NCBI GenBank assembly: GCA_002307295.1
Contig: DBTY01000052.1
Span: 50,265-114,264 of the forward strand
Origin: Ignavibacteriales bacterium UBA1304
Lineage (GTDB): Bacteria; Bacteroidota; Ignavibacteria; Ignavibacteriales; Ignavibacteriaceae
Direction: 5' to 3'
Length of the DNA stretch: 64,000 nucleotides
The notes beneath the pieces are model-generated. The model searched no databases. It worked only from the letters and a program-made list of their open reading frames with translations, and was not told where the DNA came from. Shown piece after piece: positions 1 to 9,148 of this stretch. The position numbers and the translations under genes were made by a program. Position 1 is the first letter of the stretch. Each line of letters starts with the position of its first letter.

Positions 1-1
1 A

Positions 2-91
2 GAATACAGCCCCATCAATACGAAGTACTATGTAGATAATGAAGATAATTATGAAAAGATTCTAAAAATAAATATGGAGAAAAAAAAGTGA
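2..91 (+). CDS. C-terminal end of an unidentified gene (partial)
   Basis: An open frame enters from the left edge and stops with TGA at 89-91. The last 29 residues are visible and include EYSPINTKYYVDNEDNYEKI, followed by a basic tail. Its stop overlaps the GTG start of fucA in a GTGA arrangement, so the two are probably translationally coupled. In a fucose operon the missing neighbour would most naturally be an FGGY-family sugar kinase such as fuculokinase, and the tail does not contradict that. The fragment is too short to establish it, so the identity is only a guess from context. Confidence 0.45.
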   Translation, partial: EYSPINTKYYVDNEDNYEKILKINMEKKK

Positions 92-777
92 AACCAAATA
101 TTCCAGCTCTTAGAAAAGAAATTGTAGAAGTAGGGAAGAGAATTTATAACAGAGGATATGTAGCTTCCAATGATGGAAATATAAGCGCGAGGATAGATAA
201 GGATAGAATTCTTATTACTCCAACTGGCGTGAGCAAAGGCTTTATGGCTCCTGAAGATCTTTTAATTGTAGATATGAGCGGCAAGCTGTTAAGCGGAAAG
301 AAGAAGCAGTCATCTGAATCGAATATGCATATACAGGTTTATAACGACAGACCCGACGTAACAAGCGTTTGCCATGCGCATCCGCCTTATTCAACGGGAT
401 TTGCAGTCGCCGGAATTCCGCTTGATAAAATGATTCTTCCGGAAGTTATTATTGCGCTTGGAACAGTTCCTATTGTTGAATACGGCACGACAGGCACGGA
501 TGAGCTTTATGGAATGATCTCTAAATATGTTCAGGATTATGACGCGTTCCTGCTTGCAAACCATGGCGCTTTAACTATCGGCTCATCTGTTCTAAACGCT
601 TATCATAAAATGGAAACTCTGGAACATGCCGCTATGATACAATTTGTGGCTAAACAACTTGGCAAAGTAAACACTCTTAATAATAAGCAAACTAATCAGC
701 TCATTGACCTTCGTGCAAAATTCGGAATAAGAAAAGATATTGGACTGAAACTAACCGGAAAATTAAAACGAAAATAA
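88..777 (+). CDS. fucA: L-fuculose-1-phosphate aldolase (class II aldolase/adducin family)
   Basis: Cytoplasmic zinc-dependent class II aldolase that would cleave L-fuculose 1-phosphate to dihydroxyacetone phosphate and L-lactaldehyde. The 229-residue protein carries the expected metal and catalytic residues. E77 lies in SSESNMH, H96 and H98 in CHAHPPYSTG, and H159 in ANHGAL. Their spacing equals that of E73, H92, H94 and H155 of E. coli FucA, as I recall that enzyme. The start is GTG and overlaps the stop of the upstream gene, with a purine-rich ribosome-binding site just before it. It lies 15 bp before fucI and upstream of fucP, which decides between fuculose and ribulose or rhamnulose specificity. 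The related L-ribulose-5-phosphate epimerase or rhamnulose aldolase functions are less likely alternatives. Confidence 0.88.
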   Translation: MKPNIPALRKEIVEVGKRIYNRGYVASNDGNISARIDKDRILITPTGVSKGFMAPEDLLIVDMSGKLLSGKKKQSSESNMHIQVYNDRPDVTSVCHAHPPYSTGFAVAGIPLDKMILPEVIIALGTVPIVEYGTTGTDELYGMISKYVQDYDAFLLANHGALTIGSSVLNAYHKMETLEHAAMIQFVAKQLGKVNTLNNKQTNQLIDLRAKFGIRKDIGLKLTGKLKRK

Positions 778-792
778 AATTAAGGGAATGAT

Positions 793-2601
793 ATGAACAA
801 AAATATTGAAGAACCTAATTGTATTGAAAAAAGATTGAAAGGCAGTCTGCCTAAAATTGGGATCCGCCCTGTAATTGACGGTAGAAGAAAAGGAGTAAGA
901 GAATCTTTAGAAGCTCAAACAATGCTGATGGCAAAAAATGCCGCTGAGTTTTTAAGCGGGAATCTTCGTCATCCAAATGGAATGAGCGTGGAATGTATTA
1001 TTGCCGATACTTGTATTGGCGGAGTTGCAGAAGCCGCTGAATGCGAGGAAAAATTTGCTCGGCAAAATGTCGGCTTATCGCTTACTGTTACGCCATGCTG
1101 GTGTTACGGAACAGAAGTGATGGATTCCAACCCGCTTATCCCCAAAGCAGTGTGGGGATTTAACGGAACTGAAAGGCCGGGCGCAGTGTATCTTGCCGCG
1201 GCTCTTGCCGGATATTCGCAGACTGGCTTGCCTGCTTTTAGCATTTATGGAAAGGATGTTCAGGATAAGGACGATAATACGATTCCCGAAGACGTTAAAG
1301 AAAAACTTTTGCTTTTTGCTAAAGCTGGTTTAGCTGTAGCAGAAATGAGAAACAAATCCTATCTTTCAATTGGTTCGGTAGCTATGGGCATTGCGGGTTC
1401 TGTTGTGGATCCTAATTTCTTTCGCGATTATCTTGGCATGCGAAACGAATCAGTCGATATGTGCGAATTGGTAAGACGAATTGATGAAAAAATATATGAC
1501 GAAGAAGAATATCAAAAAGCGCTAAAATGGACTAAAGAAAATTGCAAAGAAGGGGAAGACATAAATAAAAACAAATCGTCCGACGAAAGAAAACAATATG
1601 AATGGGAAACCGTAGTTAAGATGACGATTATTGCCCGCGATCTGATGATAGGCAATCCTGCGCTTACGAAGCTCGGTTTTGAAGAAGAAGCGCAGGGACA
1701 TAACGCCATTGCGGCTGGCTTTCAGGGGCAACGCCAGTGGACGGATCATTTTCCAAACGGTGATTTTCTTGAAGCGCTTTTAAACTCATCATTTGACTGG
1801 AATGGAATACGCCAGCCGTTTGTTGTAGCCACGGAAAACGACAGCTTAAACGGCGCCGCTATGCTGTTTGGCCATTTAGTATCGGACACTGCTCAAATCT
1901 TTTCCGACGTTAGAACTTACTGGAGTCCAGCGGCGGTAAAGCGGGTAACAGGAAAGACGCTAAAAGGCAAAGCCTCAGAGGGAATTATCCATCTTATAAA
2001 TTCCGGTTCAACAACATTAGACGGAACCGGCAAACAAAAAGTAAATGGCAAGCCTGCAATGAAACCATTCTGGGAAGTTAACAAAAACGAAGTTGACGCA
2101 TGTTTGAAGGCTACTGAATGGCGCGCAGCGGAAAAAGAATATTTTAGAGGAGGCGGATTTAGCTCTCAGTTTTTAACTGAAGGGGATATGCCGGTTACAA
2201 TGAGCCGCGTAAATTTAATCAAAGGAATAGGCCCGGTACTACAAATTGCCGAAGGCTATACTGTAAGCTTGCCTGAAGATGTTGATTCAATATTGCAAAA
2301 AAGAACAAACCCCACATGGCCTACAACATGGTTTGCTCCTACTCTTACGGGCAAAGGCGCATTCAAAGACGTTTATTCGGTTATGGCTAACTGGGGAGCT
2401 AACCATGGAGCTATTAGCTATGGACACATTGGCGATAAGCTGATAACATTAGCTTCGATGCTTCGTATTCCTGTTAATATGCACAACGTACCCGAAGAAA
2501 AGATTTACAGACCAAGCGCATGGAGCGCATTTGGCACAAACGATTTAGAAGGCTCCGATTACCGCGCTTGTAAAAATTTCGGTCCGCTATATAGCAGATG
2601 A
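793..2601 (+). CDS. fucI: L-fucose isomerase
   Basis: Ketol isomerase converting L-fucose to L-fuculose, the first catabolic step after uptake. The 602-residue protein is close to the usual length of about 590. It is recognisable along its whole length, for example VIDGRRKGVRESLE near the N-terminus, VVATENDSLNGAA, FSDVRTYW and WGANHGAISYGHIG. The manganese ligands and base correspond to E348, D372 and a histidine at 538, with the first two spaced 24 residues apart as in the E. coli enzyme. A charged insert around residues 250-275 (KEGEDINKNKSSDERKQ) looks like a surface loop. It follows fucA by 15 bp and shares its operon. Identification is firm; some family members also accept D-arabinose. 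Confidence 0.95.
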   Translation: MNKNIEEPNCIEKRLKGSLPKIGIRPVIDGRRKGVRESLEAQTMLMAKNAAEFLSGNLRHPNGMSVECIIADTCIGGVAEAAECEEKFARQNVGLSLTVTPCWCYGTEVMDSNPLIPKAVWGFNGTERPGAVYLAAALAGYSQTGLPAFSIYGKDVQDKDDNTIPEDVKEKLLLFAKAGLAVAEMRNKSYLSIGSVAMGIAGSVVDPNFFRDYLGMRNESVDMCELVRRIDEKIYDEEEYQKALKWTKENCKEGEDINKNKSSDERKQYEWETVVKMTIIARDLMIGNPALTKLGFEEEAQGHNAIAAGFQGQRQWTDHFPNGDFLEALLNSSFDWNGIRQPFVVATENDSLNGAAMLFGHLVSDTAQIFSDVRTYWSPAAVKRVTGKTLKGKASEGIIHLINSGSTTLDGTGKQKVNGKPAMKPFWEVNKNEVDACLKATEWRAAEKEYFRGGGFSSQFLTEGDMPVTMSRVNLIKGIGPVLQIAEGYTVSLPEDVDSILQKRTNPTWPTTWFAPTLTGKGAFKDVYSVMANWGANHGAISYGHIGDKLITLASMLRIPVNMHNVPEEKIYRPSAWSAFGTNDLEGSDYRACKNFGPLYSR

Positions 2602-2870
2602 GTTCCGGAATGAATTGAACGAAGCCAGAATGCTATACAGTTTTGAAAGCGGCAAGGGCTGGATTTAATTCAGCCCTACGTTTTATAATGTCAAATATAA
2701 TTATTGACAAAAATAAAAAACTTTTAATCGAAAATTATCCGGCACAAACGGCGAGGCAATACAATTTGCATTTCGGAGGAAAGAGAAAAAAATATTAACA
2801 AGCAGCTGCAAATAAAAGTTGGAAGAAATATTCAATTGTAGTTAATAAGAAAATATCTGAGGGACATAGA

Positions 2871-4208
2871 ATGAATTTTTCTAAAATGTTCAAAACAGAC
2901 GATGGTAAAAACCTATTTTTTACATTCGCGCTTGTAAGTACGTTATTTTTGCTATGGGGCGTTTGCAATGGAATGATTGACGTAATGGACAAACATTTCC
3001 AGGATCTTTTACATTTATCAAAATCTCAATCAGCGTGGGTGCAGTTTTCACATTACTTAGGTTATTTGCTGATGGCTCTGCCAGCAAGCTGGCTTGCCCG
3101 TAAGCTTGGTTACAAAGGGGGGATTATAGCGGGTCTGTTATTAGTATCTGTCGGGGGCTTTTGGTTTATTCCCGCTACAAGTATCGCTTCCTTCTGGGCA
3201 TTCCTTCTAGGCGTTTGTTTAATAGCAATGGGATTGACAGTATTAGAGACTGTAGCTAATCCATATACTACAGTCCTCGGTTCTAAACAATATGCTGCGT
3301 CAAGGATTAATTTAGCGCAGTCGTTTAACGGGGCGGGATGGATTCTCGGGCCGATTATCGGCGGCGTGTTTTTCTATTCTTCCGACGGAGCGGAAGCAGC
3401 GCAGAAGAGCCTTTACATTCCTTATCTGGTTGTGGCAATAATTGTTCTTGTGATGGCTGTAGTTTTTTATTTCGCCAAAGTTCCGGATCTAAACACGGAA
3501 GATGAATATCATTTGAACGAAGCAGAAGAAATTGACGGCAAATCCTCTATCTGGAAGCGTCCGCATTTTGCTGGAGCAGTTCTTGCGCAATTTGTATACG
3601 TTGCCGCTCAGGCTGGAATTTTTAGTTTCTTTATAAATTATATGATAGAGGAAGTCCCACCGGTTTCCGGAGCAATAGCTAATAGCTGGTTGTTTTTGGG
3701 GAAGACGGCTTTGCGCAACGGCATTTTTTTTGTAAATGAAAAAGGCGCGACATTTCTTCTTGGAACAATTGGATTTCCGCTCTTCTTAATTGGGCGCGCA
3801 ACCGGAGCGGTTATTATGCGAAAGTTGAAAGCTCACCGGGCTCTTGGCGCGTACGCATTGGTCAATGTATTTCTTTGCGGAATTGTAGTTCTTAAACTTG
3901 GCTGGCTGTCGGTCGCCGCTGTTTTTCTTAGTTTTTTATTTATGTCCATAATGTTCCCAACAATATTTGCGCTTGGTATTTACGGCCTTGGCGTACAGGC
4001 TAAGAAGGCTTCTGGTTTTATTGTTATGGCTATTATGGGCGGCGCTGTTATGCCTAAGCTTATGGGCTATATCGGCGATGTTTATAATATGTCTGCTGGT
4101 TTTATTATGCCTCTTTTCTGTTTTATGATCGTAGCCGCTTACGGGTATTTATGGCCGAAGTTAAGTAAAACTGACGGACTTACTGAATTGAAGGTTGAAG
4201 AGCATTAA
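2871..4208 (+). CDS. fucP: L-fucose:H+ symporter, major facilitator superfamily
   Basis: Inner-membrane proton-coupled sugar importer of 445 residues with about twelve hydrophobic segments. The FucP signatures are clear: LWGVCNGMIDVMDKHF in the first helix and LETVANPYTTVLG in helix four. D37 and E126 occupy the positions of the proton/substrate residues D46 and E135 of E. coli FucP and keep the same 89-residue spacing. A loop insertion between about residues 255 and 285 (MIEEVPPVSGAIANSWLF) lengthens the protein compared with short homologues. It lies 269 bp after fucI on the same strand and completes an uptake, isomerase and aldolase set. The substrate could include related 6-deoxyhexoses, but context favours L-fucose. 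Confidence 0.93.
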   Translation: MNFSKMFKTDDGKNLFFTFALVSTLFLLWGVCNGMIDVMDKHFQDLLHLSKSQSAWVQFSHYLGYLLMALPASWLARKLGYKGGIIAGLLLVSVGGFWFIPATSIASFWAFLLGVCLIAMGLTVLETVANPYTTVLGSKQYAASRINLAQSFNGAGWILGPIIGGVFFYSSDGAEAAQKSLYIPYLVVAIIVLVMAVVFYFAKVPDLNTEDEYHLNEAEEIDGKSSIWKRPHFAGAVLAQFVYVAAQAGIFSFFINYMIEEVPPVSGAIANSWLFLGKTALRNGIFFVNEKGATFLLGTIGFPLFLIGRATGAVIMRKLKAHRALGAYALVNVFLCGIVVLKLGWLSVAAVFLSFLFMSIMFPTIFALGIYGLGVQAKKASGFIVMAIMGGAVMPKLMGYIGDVYNMSAGFIMPLFCFMIVAAYGYLWPKLSKTDGLTELKVEEH

Positions 4209-4238
4209 TTATAGATTTGTGTGTTATATATCCTGATG

Positions 4239-4272
4239 CGCTAAAGCTCGCACTACTGATTGAGCTTTAGCG
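4239..4272 (+). terminator. Inverted repeat downstream of fucP, possible terminator
   Basis: CGCTAAAGCTC (4239-4249) and GAGCTTTAGCG (4262-4272) form a perfect 11-bp stem with a 12-nt loop. A short T-run (4285-4289) lies about 12 nt past the stem, farther than in a classical intrinsic terminator, so efficiency is uncertain. It sits between the end of the fucose operon and the convergent GH95 gene. Confidence 0.5.
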
Positions 4273-4416
4273 TGTAGAGGGGACTTTTTGTTTGTCTAAA
4301 GAACGAATTTCTTTTCCTGCCGCTTTAATCGAAACTATTAGATCTGCCTCGCCAGTTTTATTAAAATAAGCTGCTCCATAATTATACAGGTCGTCGGCAA
4401 GCGCCTTTGTCCATTT
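4267..4416 (-). pseudogene. Protein-coding remnant downstream of the GH95 gene
   Basis: The minus strand has a 49-codon open stretch bounded by TAG (4417-4419) and TAA (4267-4269). It reads like real protein: KWTKALADDLYNYGAAYFNK, then TGEADLIVSIKAAGKEIRSL. It has no start codon and is in a different frame from the GH95 gene that ends at 4431. I read it as the surviving 3' end of a deleted or frameshifted gene. I do not recognise the family. Chance openness is possible at this length, but the amino-acid composition argues against it. Confidence 0.35.
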
Positions 4417-4430
4417 CTAGCCTAATGTTT

Positions 4431-6878
4431 TTAATTACTAAAATCGATAATTGTCGCCTCGCCTTTTTTTAATACAATGTTAAGAAAACCGCCAACGGGT
4501 TTTGCTTTAATCATTGTGCCGTTTTTATTTATAGAAGCGTTACTAATATGAGCTGGTATTTTTATTCTAAAAGAATTATCGACAGTTGGAGTAATTTGCA
4601 TTTGATTGACCGTTCCATTTGTCCAGCGTGCAGCAATACTAGCTCCGCCGCGAACGCATAATCCTGAAAAGCTACCTGACTCCCATTCGTTAGGCAAGGC
4701 TGGCAAAAGCTCAATATAACCGTTGTGACTTTGCAGCAACATTTCTGCAATTCCAGCCGTTCCGCCAAAGTTGCCATCAATCTGAAACGGAGGATGAGCG
4801 CAGAATAAATTGCTATATGTTCCGCCGCCATTACTCATATTTACTTTATTTCCGCTTACAGGACGTAACAATTTATGTAATAGAGCTAACGCCCGATTAC
4901 CTTCATGCAATCTTGCCCAGAAGTTAATCTTCCATGCAAGCGACCAGCCAGTGCCGTCGTCTCCTCTTGTTTCCAAAGAGGCTTTGGCGGCATTTATAAT
5001 GTTTGAAGAGCCCATAGTAATTTCACTACCTGGATATAATCCCCATAAATGGGATGCATGACGATGATGCGCGTCTGTTTCTTTATACTCCTGTAGCCAT
5101 TCCATTAAACGGCCGTCTTTCCAAATTTGATTTGGCGGTAATTTCTCTAAAACCTGTTCTAAAGAATCGCGCAATAATTGATCAGTATTTAGCTTAGAAG
5201 AGGCTTCTATTGTTGCCGAAAAAAGAAAGCGAATAATTTGATTATCAATTGTCGAACCGATGCACACGTTTGCAGAATTCCCATCAGGTAATATAAATGC
5301 GTTTTCCGGAGAATTTGATGGCGCTGTTACAAGCCATCCATGAGCAGGTTCTTTTATCAGGGAGCTTAGATAAAACTCAGTTGATCCTTTTATAATTGGA
5401 TATAACATGCGCAAGTAAGCGGTGTCTTTTGAGAATTCATAGTGGCTCCACAGCATTTGGCAGAGCCATGCAGAACCAGTATTGAAAGAGCCCCATGTAT
5501 AATCTTCACCCGGCGAAGTATATCCCCAGATATTGGAAATAACGTGAGCTACCCAGCCATTAGCAGCGTAGTAAGCTTTTGCTGTCTTTTCTCCTGGAGA
5601 GACTAAACTATTTACAAAACTAAAGAAGGGCTCGTCTAACATGCCGAGATTTGTAACGTCAAGCGGCCAGTGATTCATTTGAATATTAATATTCAAATGG
5701 TAATCTCCATTCCAAGGCGTTTCAATTGTATTAGCCCATAAACCCTGCAAATTAGGAGGCAATAATCCTGGTCTGGCGCTGCATATCAACAAATAACGTC
5801 CATACTGAAAATACAGCTCTGGCAATCCGACATCATTTGAGCTAGCCGTAAAAGCTTGCAACCTTTCATTAGTGGGCAGACTATCATTGTGTAATCCTTC
5901 AATATTGATAGCCGCGCCCTGATAAAGATGTTGATATTTATTTATATGTTCAGCTTTATGAATTTCATATGGTTTGTTAAAACTGCGAGTTAGAATATTC
6001 CTGGCGGCGTTTATATAATCTGGATTTTTGAAATCAGTACTGGCTGAAATATAAATTATTGCAGTATCGGCATTTTCTAACAGTAAAGAATTGCCGCTTG
6101 CCGTCACTTTCCCAGTCAGAGATTTGATTGCTATTAGCGCTATGTATTGCATTCCAGCGCTATCAACGCCGTTATTCAAACGACCCCGCATTTGAAGCTC
6201 ATTGCCGTCAGTTTGGGTCTGGAATCTCTCTGGTCTGTCTAACGTCAAAGTAAAACTAATTTTCTTTTTTTTGTTTGCAAAAAGCTTAATAGCAATAACG
6301 TCGTTATCAAAGCTGGTAAAATATTCGCGCGAATAAATAGTATTATCAATCATGAACTCAGTTTTTACTATGGCGCTATCAAGCGATAATTCTCTTCGGT
6401 AATTTACCGCTTTAATATCGGCGCTGTCGGAATCATATTGATACTGCAAATGCAGGGTTCCTAATACCTGGTATGAACCATAAGGAACATTGGCTCCATT
6501 ACCTTGTCCGGAACCTTGACCTTTACATACAAAATTACGCCCCATTACTGCTTGCGCTTCTCTGTTTTTCCCCTCTATCAGCAAGCGCCGTATTTCTGGT
6601 AAAGATTTATAAGCGTCGGGATTATCGGCATCCTGTGGGCATCCAGACCACAGAGTAATATCATTTAGAACGATGTTCTCTTTTGTTATGCCGCCATCTG
6701 GCATAGCTCCCAGACGCCCATTACCTATGGGCAGACAGGCTTCCCATTGAGTCGCGGGAGTATTGTACCATAAGTTTGATGGATGCGGTTGCGCAAATGT
6801 TTTTACAAATGAAAAAATAATAATATATGCTATTATTTTCCTGTCTGAAAACCGTTTAGTTTTGTAAGATATTGCCAT
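4431..6878 (-). CDS. GH95 alpha-L-fucosidase (alpha-1,2-fucosidase type), secreted
   Basis: Inverting exo-hydrolase of family 95, typically removing alpha-1,2-linked L-fucose and sometimes L-galactose from glycan ends. An N-terminal hydrophobic stretch ending ...IIIFSFVKTFAQ looks like a signal peptide. The family's N-terminal pattern (LWYNTPATQWEACLPIGNGR) is present. HLNINIQMNHW supplies the paired asparagines that position the catalytic base (N396 and N398), SNSPENAF contains the general acid E525, and QIDGNFGG contains D701, as in AfcA from Bifidobacterium. At 815 residues it is a normal full-length enzyme. It is the last gene of the GH20-GH2-GH29-GH29-GH95 operon, 17 bp after the preceding GH29. 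The released fucose would feed the adjacent fucAIP genes. Confidence 0.93.
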   Translation of the reverse strand: MAISYKTKRFSDRKIIAYIIIFSFVKTFAQPHPSNLWYNTPATQWEACLPIGNGRLGAMPDGGITKENIVLNDITLWSGCPQDADNPDAYKSLPEIRRLLIEGKNREAQAVMGRNFVCKGQGSGQGNGANVPYGSYQVLGTLHLQYQYDSDSADIKAVNYRRELSLDSAIVKTEFMIDNTIYSREYFTSFDNDVIAIKLFANKKKKISFTLTLDRPERFQTQTDGNELQMRGRLNNGVDSAGMQYIALIAIKSLTGKVTASGNSLLLENADTAIIYISASTDFKNPDYINAARNILTRSFNKPYEIHKAEHINKYQHLYQGAAINIEGLHNDSLPTNERLQAFTASSNDVGLPELYFQYGRYLLICSARPGLLPPNLQGLWANTIETPWNGDYHLNINIQMNHWPLDVTNLGMLDEPFFSFVNSLVSPGEKTAKAYYAANGWVAHVISNIWGYTSPGEDYTWGSFNTGSAWLCQMLWSHYEFSKDTAYLRMLYPIIKGSTEFYLSSLIKEPAHGWLVTAPSNSPENAFILPDGNSANVCIGSTIDNQIIRFLFSATIEASSKLNTDQLLRDSLEQVLEKLPPNQIWKDGRLMEWLQEYKETDAHHRHASHLWGLYPGSEITMGSSNIINAAKASLETRGDDGTGWSLAWKINFWARLHEGNRALALLHKLLRPVSGNKVNMSNGGGTYSNLFCAHPPFQIDGNFGGTAGIAEMLLQSHNGYIELLPALPNEWESGSFSGLCVRGGASIAARWTNGTVNQMQITPTVDNSFRIKIPAHISNASINKNGTMIKAKPVGGFLNIVLKKGEATIIDFSN

Positions 6879-6895
6879 AAAATTATTACTTCGCT

Positions 6896-9148
6896 TTATT
6901 CAATTATAATTTCATCAGTAAACATCCATGCTTTATCGCCCGCGCCTTTATGCCATTTGGGGCATATGCCAATGTTGTTCGCTTTGACGCGAACGAACCT
7001 GCCGGAGATATTTGGCTGTTCAAATTTGAATGTTTGTACGATTGGTTTCTTATTGTTTTGATCGACTGTATCAATAATTTTACCCAATGTAGTAAAATCT
7101 TTTTTGTCGTTCGAAATAGAAAATTCAATAGACGCCGGTAAAAATATATAGGCTCCGACATCCCTTAAAAACCGGGTCGAAATTGAATTAACCTTTTCTA
7201 CTTTTCCTAAATTAATTATTACATCTAAATCAGAGCCATTGTATCCCTGCCATCTGCCGTCTGTAAAATTAGTATTTCCTGTAACTCCGTTCACTAAAGT
7301 ATAAATGCCTGTTCCGGGATATTTTTCGTCATATGTAGATTTATATTCAATTCCATATTTTGCTTTATTAAAACCTGCCGCAACAGGAACGCTTTTAACG
7401 CCGTCTTCAGAAATGACAATTGCTGTTATTACAGAGGCGTTATGTAGAATCACATCGTTTTTATAAATTAAAGAATTTTCATCCGGTACGCTTCCGTCAA
7501 GAGTATAATAAATTTTTGCGCCCTTTGTATCGGAGATTAATCCAAAACTTACGCTGTCTGCAAATGTTCCGCCATTCGGTACAAATGTAATTTCCGGAGG
7601 AGCTTTATATAACCCGAATGATGCAAGAGTCGGAGCGTTTCTACATTCGTCAATTACAATTTTAATTTTATTAGCTGTTGTTTCCGGAAATCTCAACATC
7701 CTTTTATATCCAACAGTTGTCGCCTCGGCAAACTTATTCCACTGAGAGCCATTCCAATATTCCAAATGGAATTTCTCTATTCTTTGTCCGACTAAAATAT
7801 TTTCCTGCAATACGGCGCGGTTGAATGACTGCGATTTACCCAAATCAATTTCGATTGAAGCCTGATTTATTGCTCCGTCCGTCGTCCAATATGTGTCCAA
7901 ATTACCGTCAAGAATATTAGAGACTTCGTTCCCTTTTTTTTCGCTTGAAGCGGAGGCTGCGCAGTTAGCGACTAAATTTGTTTTAAACGTTTCATCCAGA
8001 AGATAACGCATACCCTGAAGAGATTTTATATCATTATCGCAAATCAGACCGCGTTTATCGGGAGGAACGTTCAAAAGTAAGACTCCATTCAACCCAACGG
8101 AGTTGTAATAAATATCCACGAGCTTATAAGGAGATTTTACTAAATCATCGTCATTGCTATTGTAAAACCATTTCGGTCTGATAGAAACGTCAATCTCAGC
8201 CGGGTACCAGACTAATGATGAAGCCTTTTCTATTTTCATTCTGCTACCCAAATCTTCATCAACGAGATCGTGCGGAATGAAAGCTCCGTCGCCTGACTGC
8301 TGTTGGGAGTTAGAAGCTATCTTATCCTGATTGGCGCTTGCGCCAGGCAATACGCTCCATTCAGTTTGCCGGCCATATCCTGATTCAGTTCCAACCCACC
8401 GAACATCAGGCCCCATAACAGCTATTACTGCTTTGGGTTGTAGCTTGCGTATTAATTTATAATAGGACTGCCAGTCATAATTTTGCTTTTTCCCGTTTGG
8501 GCCTTCGCCGTTTGCGCCGTCAAACCAAACTTCAGATATTTCTCCATAATTGGTTAATAGCTCCGTTAGCTGATTAAGGAAGAATGTATTGTATTCGGGC
8601 GAACCATAAAAATCTTCGTGCATATCCCAGGGGGAAAGATAGACCCCAAATTTTAATCCTGCTTCTCGACATGCGCTTGATAAATCTCTTACAATATCGC
8701 CTTTCCCGTTTTGGAACGGTGTGTTTGAGATATTAAGCTTTTTATATTTTGTAGGCCAGAGACAAAACCCGTCATGATGTTTTGTTGTTAGTATAACTAA
8801 CTTTACTCCGGCATCCTTAAGAACTTTTACCCATTGTTTTACATCAATATCTTTTGGGTTAAATTGTGATATGTCGACATTTTTTTGACCCCACTCTACT
8901 TCGTCAAAAGTATTGATGCCAAAATGAATAAAAGCCGTAAACTCAAGTTTCTGCCATTCGTATTGTATTTGGGAAGGCGTTACGTTTGCCGCTTTAGTTA
9001 TAATCTGTTCTGGCGTATCTCCCGGATTTATACTTATATTATTCCCGGATGAATTCTGGCAGAAGCTCTCGGAGCATATTAAATAAAAAAAAGTAACTGC
9101 CGCAAAAAAGACTGAACTAATTTTAATATGTTTCATAGGATAAATCAC
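6896..9148 (-). CDS. GH29 alpha-L-fucosidase with three C-terminal accessory domains, secreted
   Basis: Retaining alpha-L-fucosidase. Residues 45-385 form the GH29 barrel (FTAFIHFGINTF, TTKHHDGFCLW), with the nucleophile D210 in EVWFDGANGE. Residues about 388-515 are an F5/8 type C (CBM32-like) domain, 520-600 resemble the chitobiase/hexosaminidase C-terminal domain (IYYTLDGSVPDENS), and 605-750 form a second discoidin-like module ending WMFTDEIIIE. That last pair of modules recurs in the GH20 and GH92 enzymes here. The frame opens with GTG at 9148, overlapping the upstream stop. The ATG at 9136, five codons in, gives a cleaner signal peptide (MKHIKISSVFFAAVTFF) and is my preferred start. Exact linkage specificity (alpha-1,3/4 versus 1,6) cannot be told. 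Confidence 0.92.
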   Translation of the reverse strand: MIYPMKHIKISSVFFAAVTFFYLICSESFCQNSSGNNISINPGDTPEQIITKAANVTPSQIQYEWQKLEFTAFIHFGINTFDEVEWGQKNVDISQFNPKDIDVKQWVKVLKDAGVKLVILTTKHHDGFCLWPTKYKKLNISNTPFQNGKGDIVRDLSSACREAGLKFGVYLSPWDMHEDFYGSPEYNTFFLNQLTELLTNYGEISEVWFDGANGEGPNGKKQNYDWQSYYKLIRKLQPKAVIAVMGPDVRWVGTESGYGRQTEWSVLPGASANQDKIASNSQQQSGDGAFIPHDLVDEDLGSRMKIEKASSLVWYPAEIDVSIRPKWFYNSNDDDLVKSPYKLVDIYYNSVGLNGVLLLNVPPDKRGLICDNDIKSLQGMRYLLDETFKTNLVANCAASASSEKKGNEVSNILDGNLDTYWTTDGAINQASIEIDLGKSQSFNRAVLQENILVGQRIEKFHLEYWNGSQWNKFAEATTVGYKRMLRFPETTANKIKIVIDECRNAPTLASFGLYKAPPEITFVPNGGTFADSVSFGLISDTKGAKIYYTLDGSVPDENSLIYKNDVILHNASVITAIVISEDGVKSVPVAAGFNKAKYGIEYKSTYDEKYPGTGIYTLVNGVTGNTNFTDGRWQGYNGSDLDVIINLGKVEKVNSISTRFLRDVGAYIFLPASIEFSISNDKKDFTTLGKIIDTVDQNNKKPIVQTFKFEQPNISGRFVRVKANNIGICPKWHKGAGDKAWMFTDEIIIE

